Assembly: GCA_036511675.1 (NCBI GenBank)
Contig: DATCBU010000104.1
Location: 1 to 37,579, forward strand
DNA length: 37,579 bases
Direction: 5' to 3'
Source of the DNA: Chersky-840 sp036511675
GTDB taxonomy: Bacteria > Actinomycetota > Acidimicrobiia > Acidimicrobiales > UBA8190
Part shown: positions 8,441 through 15,946 of the stretch, piece by piece
Layout of the letters: each line of letters opens with the position of its first letter
Numbering within the stretch: position 1 is the first letter of the stretch
The notes under the pieces: generated by a model
Told to the model about the DNA's origin: nothing
Database searches by the model: none
The model's input: only the letters and a program-made list of their open reading frames with translations
Made by a program: the position numbers and the translations under genes

Positions 8441-9442
8441 TTATCCGCGCCCGCGCCGCCGGGCGCGGCGGCCCTTGAGCATGACGGTTTCCGCCGCGGC
8501 GATGAGGTCGTCGAGTGTGTCGTGTGCATGGAGGTCGGCGAATCCCACACTGGCGGTTGATCCCGGTGCCTCTTCGGAGAGGATGACGGCGAACTCCTTG
8601 AAGCGAAGCTCCGCCGTGGCCATGTCCGAGCCGGGCAGCGAGAAGAGGAACTCGTCCCCCCCGAGGCGCGAGATCACGTCATAGGAACGCAGGGTGGCCC
8701 GCAACGCCGCGGTGACCTTGCGCAGGATCTCGTCGCCGGCGCGCGACCCCCGGGTGTCGTTCACCACTTTCATCCGGTCCACGTTGAGGTACCCGAGGAC
8801 GAAGCGCTCGCCGCTGCGCCGGCACCGATCGATCTCTCGCCCCAGGGCGGCGAAGCCGGCTTGTCGATTGAGGACGCCGGTGAGCTCGTCGCGCGTGAGC
8901 CGGTCCGAGTCGCGCCCGGACTCCGGGGGCACGTGGCGCAGGATCGGAGTCGACGACGGCTCCGGCGAGGGGTGGACGGGCTCGGGAACGGCCTTAGGCG
9001 CTGTCGCCGGTGCTGTCGCCGGTGCCGGCGCCGGGGCGCCGACGCGGACGCCATCGGGGGAAGACACCCGGGCGGGATGATCCCCGGTACCGGGACGATG
9101 TCGTTGCGCCGCAAAAGGCGACGGGGCCGGACGCGAGCCCTCGGTGGGCGCGGCCTCGTCGGTCGACACCATGCCGCGCACGAGGTCGGCCCACAAGGTG
9201 ACGATCTCGGTGACCTGGTCGGCCACGAGGTCGAGGATGGCGTCGCGCTCGGCGGGCTCGAGATGCCGGAGTTGCGCGTGGAGCTTGGTGGCGCCGTCCG
9301 ACAGTGCGGTGGCCACGTTGAGGAGTCGCTGGGCAGAAACCACGGATGCGTCCTGAGTGGTCACGTTGGGAGTGCCTCGCTCACCCTGGATGGCGGACAG
9401 TCGCCTGCGACCGACGCTTGGATCGTCACCCAGGTCCTGCAT
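8441..9442 (-). CDS. GGDEF-domain protein, probable degenerate diguanylate cyclase
   Basis: 333 residues, apparently cytosolic. Residues ~35-95 form a helical segment, ~97-170 are an Ala/Pro-rich linker, and ~180-330 are a GGDEF domain. The signature GGDEF is intact at 261-265, and an inhibitory I-site RSYD (252-255) sits the canonical five residues upstream. The 'DxD' metal-binding motif reads N220-V-D222, with Asn replacing the first Asp. That Asp coordinates the catalytic metal in characterised cyclases such as PleD. Activity may therefore be reduced or lost, and the protein could act as a c-di-GMP sensor. GGGGGA lies about 8 nt before ATG 9442. It is 80 nt downstream of the LLM gene and 9 nt upstream of the enoyl-CoA hydratase gene. 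Confidence 0.88.
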   Translation of the reverse strand: MQDLGDDPSVGRRRLSAIQGERGTPNVTTQDASVVSAQRLLNVATALSDGATKLHAQLRHLEPAERDAILDLVADQVTEIVTLWADLVRGMVSTDEAAPTEGSRPAPSPFAAQRHRPGTGDHPARVSSPDGVRVGAPAPAPATAPATAPKAVPEPVHPSPEPSSTPILRHVPPESGRDSDRLTRDELTGVLNRQAGFAALGREIDRCRRSGERFVLGYLNVDRMKVVNDTRGSRAGDEILRKVTAALRATLRSYDVISRLGGDEFLFSLPGSDMATAELRFKEFAVILSEEAPGSTASVGFADLHAHDTLDDLIAAAETVMLKGRRARRRGRG

Positions 9443-9522
9443 GTCAATTCCCCCGTTTAGTCGTCACCGGCAGTGAATGCAAAACTACATTACTGTGACT
9501 TTGGGGGCCCGGATCCCGGACG

Positions 9523-10398
9523 TCAGCAGGCCCGCGCCCGTTCGATGCAGGGGTCGAGCGCCTCGAACGCCGCCGGGACTTCGTCGGCGGACATGGCGAA
9601 GAACAGCGCCGAGACGGCATCGGCGCCGGCCTCGCCGTACTGCTCGGTGATCGACGCGTCGAGGGGCTTGAAATACGGGCACACCGTGACCGTCACGTCC
9701 GCCCGGGTCCGTCCGTGCTCGACCAGCACGGCCTCGAGGTGCGCGACGGCGTCGGGGAGATCGTCCGGGGCGCGGTTGAAGGTGTGCCAGCCCTGCCCAG
9801 CGCGCGCCACGCGCCCCATGGCCGCCTCGCTCTCGCCCCCGATGTGGATCGGAGGATGCGGGTCCTGGACGGGTTTGGGATGGAGGTTGCACACCGGGAG
9901 CGTGTAGTGGTCTCCGGTGAACGAGGAGGGGTCCTCGCACCACAGCGTGTGCAAGACCTCGAGGTACTCGTCGGTGCGCTTCCCCCGTTGCCCCCAGGGC
10001 ACGTCGACCGCCTCGAACTCTTCTCGCAGCCAGCCCACGCCCACGCCGAGGTCGACCCGTCCCCCCGACAACCAGTCGACGGTGGCGACCTCCTTGGCGG
10101 TATACACCGGGTTGCGTTGCGGCAAGAGGCACATGGCCGTACCCAGTCGCACCGAGGTCGTGACCGCGGCCAGGAAGGCCAGGGTGGTGAACGGCTCGAG
10201 GAGGCCCGACCCGGGAGGGATGGGCGCCCGGCCGTCGTCGGCGTAGGGGTACCTCGAGGTGTAGTGCTCGAAGGTGACCACGTGCTCTCCCACCCAGATG
10301 CCGTGGACGGCGCGCGCCTCGGCCTCGCGGGCCACCGCCGCCAGGTATTCCGGGGTGGCGAACGGATTGGCGGTCGGCAACCAGATGTCGAAGTCCAT
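9523..10398 (-). CDS. LLM-class F420-dependent oxidoreductase
   Basis: Luciferase-like monooxygenase fold (TIM barrel), 291 residues, the length expected for the F420-dependent subfamily. Typical blocks are the N-terminal DFDIWLP strand, GIWVGEHVV, VRLGTAMCLLPQRNP, the GRVDLGVGVGWLREEF signature and PPIHIGGES near the phosphate-binding end. Members use reduced F420 or flavin to transfer hydride; the substrate is unknown. ATG 10398 begins 5 nt after the stop of the F420 nitroreductase-like gene, so the two are almost certainly co-translated. The pairing of two F420-type enzymes suggests an organism that makes F420. Confidence 0.87.
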   Translation of the reverse strand: MDFDIWLPTANPFATPEYLAAVAREAEARAVHGIWVGEHVVTFEHYTSRYPYADDGRAPIPPGSGLLEPFTTLAFLAAVTTSVRLGTAMCLLPQRNPVYTAKEVATVDWLSGGRVDLGVGVGWLREEFEAVDVPWGQRGKRTDEYLEVLHTLWCEDPSSFTGDHYTLPVCNLHPKPVQDPHPPIHIGGESEAAMGRVARAGQGWHTFNRAPDDLPDAVAHLEAVLVEHGRTRADVTVTVCPYFKPLDASITEQYGEAGADAVSALFFAMSADEVPAAFEALDPCIERARAC

Positions 10399-10403
10399 GG
10401 CCG

Positions 10404-10853
10404 CTACCGTGCCGACGCCGAGGTGATCCGGAACACCGGATGCTCGGGCGCGATGCGCCGCAGGTCGTCGTCAGAGGAATCGGCCGAGACGCCGGCGAAG
10501 AACCTCCCCACCTCGAACTTCCAGCGGCGCAGATAGGCCCGCAGGACCTCGACCTTGTCGTCGTCGCCGAGCTCCTCGGCGGTGAAGGGCTCCACCCGTC
10601 GGCCCACCACGAGCTCACCCTCTCCGGCCGCTCTGAAGTTGCGCACCCATTCCGTCTCCCCCCGAGGTGCCACCAGGTAGCGCCGGTCGGCCAGGGTGAG
10701 GACGTTCACGGGGTTGGATCGCCACAGTCCCGACTTGCGGCCCCGGACCCGCAGGACCCGCGAGCCCCACACACTGACCCCCAGGCGCGTCATGCCGGCC
10801 ACGGCGGAGTTGAAGAGCTTGTCGACCGAGGTCGGTTCTTGATAGTGGGGCAC
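10404..10853 (-). CDS. Deazaflavin (F420)-dependent nitroreductase family protein
   Basis: About 149 residues with the split-barrel fold of the PF04075/Ddn family. The block RVRGRKSGLWRSNPV, followed by ADRRYLVAPRGETEWVRNFRAAG, is characteristic of these F420H2-dependent quinone/nitro reductases. The frame extends to ATG 10889, but GTG 10853, giving VPHYQEP, fits the family N-terminus better and follows a GGCGGG segment. It lies between the upstream SDR gene and the LLM oxidoreductase in one minus-strand operon. Substrate unknown. Confidence 0.82.
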   Translation of the reverse strand: MPHYQEPTSVDKLFNSAVAGMTRLGVSVWGSRVLRVRGRKSGLWRSNPVNVLTLADRRYLVAPRGETEWVRNFRAAGEGELVVGRRVEPFTAEELGDDDKVEVLRAYLRRWKFEVGRFFAGVSADSSDDDLRRIAPEHPVFRITSASAR

Positions 10854-10910
10854 CCCGCCATCATGGCAAGGGGGAAGGCCGGGAGCCACCGACGCCGACG
10901 CCCGGGCTGC

Positions 10911-11648
10911 TCAGCGCAGATGGAGCCCGCCGTCGACCATCACGATCTCGCCGGTCACATAGCTGGCTCCCACCAAGCCGAGGATCACATGGGCGATGTC
11001 CTCGGGCGTGCCCGAGCGTTGCATCGGTGCCATGGCCCGCACGAACTCGCGCACCACGTCCCAGTCCGCCGTCCACGGCGTGTCCACGAGCCCCGGGGCC
11101 ACGGCGTTGACGCGGATCTCGGGCCCGAGCACGTTGGCGAGGAGCTCGGTCATGTGGCTCACCGCCGCCTTGGACGTGGCGTAGGGGATCGAGCTGCCCC
11201 GGGTGGTGTGTCCCGCCACCGACGACACGTTCACGACCACGCCGTCGCCGCTGGCGCGCAGGTGGGGAACCGCCGCCACCGTCACCTGCCAGGTGCCGAT
11301 GACGTTGACGTCGAGGATGCGCCGCCACACCGCGGGCGACGCCGCCTCGAGGTCGGGGTGCGCGATGACCTGGGTGGTCCCGGCGTTGTTCACCAGGATG
11401 TCGAGGCGCCCGTGGTCGGCCACGGCCTGGGCCACCAGCGCGCTGGCCTGGGCCTCGTCGGCGATGTCGGCCTGGACGTAGCTGGCCCCGGGCAGCTCGG
11501 CGGCGAGCGCCCGTCCCGCTTCGACCGACGAGGCCGAGTTCACCACGACGGCGGCTCCCTCCTCGGCCAGGGCGCGGGCCGTGGCGGCGCCGATTCCGCT
11601 CGACGACCCCGTCACGAGGGCGACCTTGCCTTGGAGGCTTCCCGGCAT
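10911..11648 (-). CDS. Short-chain dehydrogenase/reductase (FabG-like)
   Basis: Classical SDR of about 245 residues. It has the nucleotide-binding TGSSSGIG, the NNAG structural motif, NVSSVAG containing the catalytic Ser, and the YATSK motif with catalytic Tyr and Lys. The C-terminal YVTGEIVMVDGG is typical of FabG-like members. ATG 11648 is 6 nt downstream of AGGGAG, whereas ATG 11654 abuts that sequence, so the downstream ATG is preferred. First gene of a minus-strand run continuing with the F420 enzymes. It is divergent from the FAH-family gene across only 56-62 bp, which must carry both promoters. Confidence 0.85.
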   Translation of the reverse strand: MPGSLQGKVALVTGSSSGIGAATARALAEEGAAVVVNSASSVEAGRALAAELPGASYVQADIADEAQASALVAQAVADHGRLDILVNNAGTTQVIAHPDLEAASPAVWRRILDVNVIGTWQVTVAAVPHLRASGDGVVVNVSSVAGHTTRGSSIPYATSKAAVSHMTELLANVLGPEIRVNAVAPGLVDTPWTADWDVVREFVRAMAPMQRSGTPEDIAHVILGLVGASYVTGEIVMVDGGLHLR

Positions 11649-11710
11649 CTGCATCTCCCTCTCGGTGGGTTGAACCTGATCTCTTAGCAGGTTGTCGGTA
11701 CGGTGGCGTC

Positions 11711-12583
11711 ATGCGGCTCGTGAGCTTCGTGGAACCCCTTGAACCCTCTGTCGTGCGCACCGGGGTGGTCCTCGACGGCGAGGTGGTGGACCTCACCGAT
11801 CCCTCGGTGGGCCTCCCCGGGGACATGACCGATTTCCTCGAGGCTGGGCCCGCGGCCATGGAGCGGGCCGCCGCGGCGGCGGCGACCGGTGCCCGGCGAC
11901 TGGCCCTCGACGCGCTTCGCCTGCGCCCGCCGGTACCGCATCCGGTGAAGGTGCTCGGCATCGGGCTCAACTACGCCGAGCACGTGGCCGAGACCGGGGC
12001 GTCGCGCCCGGAGCACCAGGTGTGGTTCAACAAGCAGCGGACCTGTGTGATCGGCCCCGGCGAGGCCATCGAGATCCCGAGGGTCTCGCCCCAGGTCGAC
12101 TACGAGGGCGAGCTGGCCCTGGTCATCGGGCGTCGCTGTCGACACGTGCGAGCCGAGGACGCCGCATCGGTGGTGGCCGGCTTCACTGTCCTCAACGACG
12201 TGACCGTGCGCGATTGGCAGTGGCGGACCCCGACGTGGACACTGGGGAAGTCCTTCGACACCCACGGGCCCACCGGGCCGTGGATCGTGACCGGGGACGA
12301 AGTCGGCGATCCCCATCGTCTTCGGCTGCGGACCTGGGTCAACGGCGACCTGCGTCAGGACGCGTCGACCGACGACATGATCTTCTCGTGTTGGGAACAG
12401 GTGGAATACCTGTCCACGGTGTTCACCCTCGAGCCCGGTGACATCCTCTCCACGGGGACCCCGGCCGGGGTCGGGATCGGCTTCGACCCACCCCGGTGGC
12501 TCGTCGACGGCGACGTCGTCCGCATCGACATCGAGCGGATCGGGACACTCGAGAACCCCGTTGCCGTCGAGCCCGACTCCTGA
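11711..12583 (+). CDS. Fumarylacetoacetate hydrolase family protein
   Basis: 290 residues. The FAH C-terminal catalytic domain is obvious: VKVLGIGLNYAEHVAE, then the metal-binding DYEGELALVIG (Asp130, Glu132, Glu134), VLNDVTVRDWQ, and the closing STGTPAGVG. Members hydrolyse C-C bonds in acylpyruvates or decarboxylate oxaloacetate-like compounds, or act in aromatic catabolism as 2-hydroxyhepta-2,4-diene-1,7-dioate isomerases. The exact reaction cannot be told. The N-terminal ~75 residues match the small N-terminal domain of the larger members. Followed after 31 nt by the ArfB-like gene, so probably bicistronic. Confidence 0.87.
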   Translation: MRLVSFVEPLEPSVVRTGVVLDGEVVDLTDPSVGLPGDMTDFLEAGPAAMERAAAAAATGARRLALDALRLRPPVPHPVKVLGIGLNYAEHVAETGASRPEHQVWFNKQRTCVIGPGEAIEIPRVSPQVDYEGELALVIGRRCRHVRAEDAASVVAGFTVLNDVTVRDWQWRTPTWTLGKSFDTHGPTGPWIVTGDEVGDPHRLRLRTWVNGDLRQDASTDDMIFSCWEQVEYLSTVFTLEPGDILSTGTPAGVGIGFDPPRWLVDGDVVRIDIERIGTLENPVAVEPDS

Positions 12584-12614
12584 CCCACCCCCGGCCCACG
12601 TCGGCGCCCTCCGG

Positions 12615-13010
12615 GTGACGCGCACCCTCGTCATCCCCGCCGACGAGCTCCAATGGCGGTTCACCACGAGCGGGGGCCCCGGGGGTCAGCACGCCAACAA
12701 GGCCAGCACCCGGGCCGAGGTGTCCTTCGACGTGGCCGGGTCGAGGTCCCTCGGCCCGCGCCAGCGGGCCCGCCTCCTCGAACGCCTGGGCCCGACGGTG
12801 CGCGCCGGGTCGGGTGACGAGCGTTCGCAGATGCGCAACCGGGACCTGGCCCTGCAGAGACTCGCCGCCCGTCTCGCCGACGGGCTCCGGGTCGAGACTC
12901 CGCGCGTCGCCACCAGGCCGTCGAAGTCGGCCCGGGCCCGACGACTCACCGACAAGCGCCGCCAGTCGGTGCGCAAGCGCGACCGGGCCCGACCGACCGA
13001 GGACGACTGA
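12615..13010 (+). CDS. arfB: ArfB/YaeJ-like peptidyl-tRNA hydrolase (ribosome rescue)
   Basis: 131 residues, the usual size of ArfB-type class I release-factor homologues, which lack codon recognition and free stalled ribosomes by hydrolysing peptidyl-tRNA. The catalytic GGQ motif sits at residues 23-25 in the typical SGGPGGQHANK context. The C-terminus is strongly basic (RARRLTDKRRQSVRKR), matching the tail that enters the empty mRNA channel. Start GTG 12615 places VTRTLVIP at the N-terminus; the longer open frame upstream overlaps the FAH gene in another frame and is low complexity. It ends 12 nt from the convergent SDR stop. Confidence 0.87.
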   Translation: MTRTLVIPADELQWRFTTSGGPGGQHANKASTRAEVSFDVAGSRSLGPRQRARLLERLGPTVRAGSGDERSQMRNRDLALQRLAARLADGLRVETPRVATRPSKSARARRLTDKRRQSVRKRDRARPTEDD

Positions 13011-13022
13011 GCACGAGCAGCC

Positions 13023-13829
13023 TCAGAGGATGTCCGGCCGCAACAGGGCGTCACTCCCGCCGTCGACGAAGAGCACCGAGCCGTGGATGTAGCTGTTGGC
13101 GGGGTCGAGGAGGAAGCCGATGGCCGCTGCGATCTCGGTGGCGTTGGCCCGGCGCCCCATCGGCACGGGCAGGGCTTCGATGAGCGGCCCGAGCACGGGG
13201 TCCTCCAGCCCGCCGGCCAGCAGCGGTGTGTCCACCGGTCCGGGGGCCACCGCGTTCAACCTGACGCCCGCCTTCCCCCACGCACCGGCGCGTCGTCGCA
13301 CGGCGCGCGTGAGCGCGAGCTTGCTCACCCCGTAGACCGTGGCCCCGTCCACGCCGGCCGCGCACACGCTTGCCGCGGCCTCGTCCCCGTCGAGCAGCAG
13401 GCCCAGCAACTCCTCGTGCACGGGTGTGAGGCTGGCCGAGTTCGAGGAGATGACCACGGCCGCCGGTGCCTCGCCCTGGGCGAGCAGGCCCAGCATGGCG
13501 TCGAGGAACTCGACCGCCCCGAAGAAGTTGACCCGGGCGATCATGTCGGTGGGCACCACCTGGGGCCCCAGCCCCGCACACACCACCAGGCCGTCGAGGC
13601 GCGATCCCGACAACTCGGTCACCGCTGCCACCGCCTGGGCCCGTCCCTCTGGTTGCGACAGGTCGGCGATGACCGGAGCGTCGTGGACGTCGACGCCGAT
13701 GACCCGAAGACCGCTGCGCTCGAATCGCCGGCTCACGGCGGCGCCGATCCCCGACCCCGACCCCGTCACAGCGATGGTGCGCCTGTGCCGGGGGGCGAGG
13801 GTCACCTCGGGCCGCGACGGGGTGTCCAT
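13023..13829 (-). CDS. Short-chain dehydrogenase, 3-alpha-hydroxysteroid dehydrogenase-like
   Basis: 268 residues. The cofactor site is TGSGSGIG, followed by GVDVHDAPVIADLSQPEGR. That pattern, with an acidic residue early and a short 'ADLS' strand, is typical of hsdA-like NAD(P)-dependent hydroxysteroid/carbonyl reductases. CAG replaces the usual NAG, SSNSA supplies the Ser, and YGVSK the Tyr and Lys. A longer insertion precedes the YxxxK motif. The open frame extends to 13991, but the sequence before MDTPSRP is low complexity, so ATG 13829 is used, without a clear Shine-Dalgarno. Natural substrate unknown. Confidence 0.83.
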   Translation of the reverse strand: MDTPSRPEVTLAPRHRRTIAVTGSGSGIGAAVSRRFERSGLRVIGVDVHDAPVIADLSQPEGRAQAVAAVTELSGSRLDGLVVCAGLGPQVVPTDMIARVNFFGAVEFLDAMLGLLAQGEAPAAVVISSNSASLTPVHEELLGLLLDGDEAAASVCAAGVDGATVYGVSKLALTRAVRRRAGAWGKAGVRLNAVAPGPVDTPLLAGGLEDPVLGPLIEALPVPMGRRANATEIAAAIGFLLDPANSYIHGSVLFVDGGSDALLRPDIL

Positions 13830-14100
13830 GGCGGCCCGTTGTAGTCGACGGACGTCGGGTGGCGCCTCTCTCGGGACTTTCGACTCTGCCCGAGCGTCAC
13901 CGACTCGACCATCATGGCCTGGGGCGGAGACCGGGCAATCGGTGCTTCCGCCCGGAGCGCGTCTCAAGTGCCCGCCCACCCAGGGCGCCACCTCCAGGTC
14001 GCTTCCGGTGAGCGCACGGACCTATCCGGATCGTGCCGATCTCACCGGAGGCGACCTCGTTTTGTTGGGGCCGGGCTCGCCGGCCCGTCGTTCAGGTCGA

Positions 14101-14676
14101 TCAGGAAGAGCAGTCGTGGCAGGCCATGGCGGCGGTATCGGCCAGTTGGACACGCTTGCGCACCAAGAAGCACGACTGGCACACGAATTCATCGGATCGG
14201 CGCGGGGCCACGGCAACGAGGTCGACGGTGTCGGCCTGCATCTGGGCCAGCAGGCTGTGCACGACGACCTCGCCCTCGAGCCCGGCCTCTGCGTCGTCCT
14301 CACCGTCGTCGAGGAGGGCGAGGCGGTCCAGGAGGACCAGGTCCAGGCTCTCTTCGAGGTCATCCCCGCCGATCTCGCCTTCGGCCTCGTCCTCGGACTC
14401 CTCGGTGGTGGGCGACACCGACAGGGCGGGTGTCGGGCGCAGCCCGGCATCGTCGGCATCGTCGTCGTCACCGCCGTGGACGAGGTCGTCCAGGGATGCC
14501 TCGAGGGTGTCTTCCTCCACGTCCTCTTCGAGGAGGTCCTCGTTGTCGAGCTCCTCCTCCAGGATGGCCTCGTCGTCGAGCTCGCCGATGGCCAGCTCCT
14601 CGGGGGGCTCGAGGTCGAGCTCCCCCTCGGTGTAATGGCTCTCGACCGCCCCTCGGTGCCTCTCAGCCAGTCTCAT
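14101..14676 (-). CDS. DUF4193-like acidic zinc-ribbon protein
   Basis: 191 residues, very acidic. The C-terminal end has two CxxC knuckles, DEFVCQSCFLVRKR and MACHDC. This matches the C-terminal signature of the actinobacterial DUF4193 family (DEFxCxxCFLVxxR...CxDC), usually about 100 residues long. Here the N-terminal part is enlarged by a run of Glu/Asp-rich segments such as LDDEAILEEELDNEDLLEED. Function unknown; zinc binding is inferred from the four cysteines. ATG 14676 is preceded by AGGAGG at a rather long spacing (about 11 nt). Alone on the minus strand between two divergent or convergent units. Confidence 0.72.
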   Translation of the reverse strand: MRLAERHRGAVESHYTEGELDLEPPEELAIGELDDEAILEEELDNEDLLEEDVEEDTLEASLDDLVHGGDDDDADDAGLRPTPALSVSPTTEESEDEAEGEIGGDDLEESLDLVLLDRLALLDDGEDDAEAGLEGEVVVHSLLAQMQADTVDLVAVAPRRSDEFVCQSCFLVRKRVQLADTAAMACHDCSS

Positions 14677-14839
14677 GGGCCAGGATCCCTCCTCGCCGAG
14701 TCCGCCCCGGGCCCGGGACCGGGGTCCCGTCGGGGGCGCCATCGCCTCGTGGCACCAGCATCGGACCGAGGAGGCTCCTGTGCAAGCGTTTTTCTGGGCA
14801 AGGCTTTTTTCCTCCCCGGCGACCGCCCCGACCGCCCGC

Positions 14840-14869
14840 TTGACACCCATTCCCTATCAAATCTAGAAA
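14840..14869 (+). promoter_or_regulatory. Sigma-70-like promoter of the repeat-protein gene
   Basis: A perfect -35 hexamer TTGACA (14840-14845) is followed after 18 bases by TAGAAA (14864-14869), four of six matches to TATAAT. It lies in an AT-rich island in a very GC-rich window. Transcription would begin near 14877, leaving a ~50-nt leader before the GTG at 14928. Inferred from sequence only. Confidence 0.55.
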
Positions 14870-14927
14870 TACAGGCGGTTTACTCGCTAAGGTCATGCGA
14901 AGCCACCCCGACTGAAGGAGCTCCCCG

Positions 14928-15914
14928 GTGTCGCACAACGGTCTTGAGATGACGCAGTACGGTCCCCGAGCGACCCGCCCGGCGCGTCGCTCGCGCTCGA
15001 AGTCGGCCCGTCGGTGGCTGGCGGGTGCGGCGGTGGCGGCGACCTCGGTCGTGATCGCCGGGGCGGCGGCGCTGCCCGCATCGGCGACGACCCCGGCCCC
15101 GAACGGCTACTACGTCGTCGGCGCCAGCGGGGGTGTCTTCGGGTTCGGCGGGGCCGTCCTCTACGGCTCGCCGGCGGCGTCGGGGACGACGCTGAGCGCA
15201 CCCATCGTCGGCATCGCCGAGACCTCCACCGGCAAGGGCTACTGGCTCGCGGGGGCGGACGGCGGCATCTTCACCTACGGCAACGCCGGGTACTTCGGCT
15301 CGGTCCCCGCCGTCACCACCAAGAAGCTCACGGCCGCCGTGGTCGGCATCGCCACCACCTCGGACTCCAAGGGCTACTGGCTCGTGGGGGCGGACGGCGG
15401 CGTCTTCGCCTTCGGCGACGCCGGGTACTTCGGGTCCCTCGGGGCCCTGCACGTCACCCCTGCCTCTCCCATCGTGGGCATCGCCCCCACCCCCACCGGC
15501 AACGGCTACTGGCTCGTGGGGGCGGACGGCGGCGTCTTCGCCTTCGGCGACGCCGGGTACTTCGGCAACGTCGCATCCCTCCTGGGAGGGCCCGCACCCC
15601 TCCCCATCACGGGCATCGCCGCCACCCCCGACGGTGGGGGCTACTGGGTCGTCCAGAACGACGGTGCGGTGTCTCGCTTCGGTGACGCCGGGTTCTTCGG
15701 GTCCACGCTGACCACGGGCGTCGTGCCCAGCGCCCCCATCCAGGGCATCGTGGCAACCCCCGATGCCAAGGGCTACTGGCTCGTGGGCGGCGACGGCGGG
15801 GTGCTCACCTTCGGCGACGCCGGCTACTTCGGCTCGGTCCCCGCCGTGCTCGCCGCCGGTGGCGTGACCCCGACCTCGGCGGCCTCCTACGTGGGCCTGG
15901 CCGTCACCCCCTGA
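14928..15914 (+). CDS. Secreted six-repeat protein (GYWLVGADGGVFAFGDAGYFGS repeats)
   Basis: 328 residues. The N-terminus has a basic region, a hydrophobic core and an ASA cleavage site near residue 55-58, so it is exported. The rest is six imperfect ~44-residue repeats, each with a GYW(L/V)V strand, a DGG(V/I)F turn, F/YG(D/N)AG(Y/F)FGS and a PIVGIAxTP strand. This architecture suggests a beta-propeller-like surface or cell-wall-associated domain. Such repeats are frequent in Acidimicrobiia proteins, but no biochemical role is known to me. GTG 14928 is preceded by AAGGAG with 7-nt spacing. Two repeats share 62 identical bases (15372-15433 and 15504-15565), indicating recent duplication or gene conversion. 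A relative begins at the window's right edge. Confidence 0.85.
   Translation: MSHNGLEMTQYGPRATRPARRSRSKSARRWLAGAAVAATSVVIAGAAALPASATTPAPNGYYVVGASGGVFGFGGAVLYGSPAASGTTLSAPIVGIAETSTGKGYWLAGADGGIFTYGNAGYFGSVPAVTTKKLTAAVVGIATTSDSKGYWLVGADGGVFAFGDAGYFGSLGALHVTPASPIVGIAPTPTGNGYWLVGADGGVFAFGDAGYFGNVASLLGGPAPLPITGIAATPDGGGYWVVQNDGAVSRFGDAGFFGSTLTTGVVPSAPIQGIVATPDAKGYWLVGGDGGVLTFGDAGYFGSVPAVLAAGGVTPTSAASYVGLAVTP
15372..15565 (+). repeat. Exact 62-bp direct repeat inside the repeat-protein gene
   Basis: Bases 15372-15433 and 15504-15565 are identical, 132 bp apart, equal to one 44-codon protein repeat. The identity extends through synonymous positions, so it reflects recent duplication or conversion rather than protein-level constraint alone. 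Confidence 0.9.
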
Positions 15915-15923
15915 GGGGCGCCG

Positions 15924-15936
15924 ACCGGCCGCCGGT
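15924..15936. terminator. Possible bidirectional terminator hairpin
   Basis: A perfect ACCGG-CCG-CCGGT hairpin lies between the convergent stops of the repeat-protein gene and pstB. There is no T-tract, as is common in high-GC actinobacteria. Termination is inferred from position. Confidence 0.35.
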
Positions 15937-15946
15937 GCGACGGGCC

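Noticed and set aside
15100..15900. CRISPR-like regularly spaced repeats
   Set aside because: The periodicity (132 bp) is that of in-frame protein repeats inside an intact coding sequence; spacers are coding and similar to each other.
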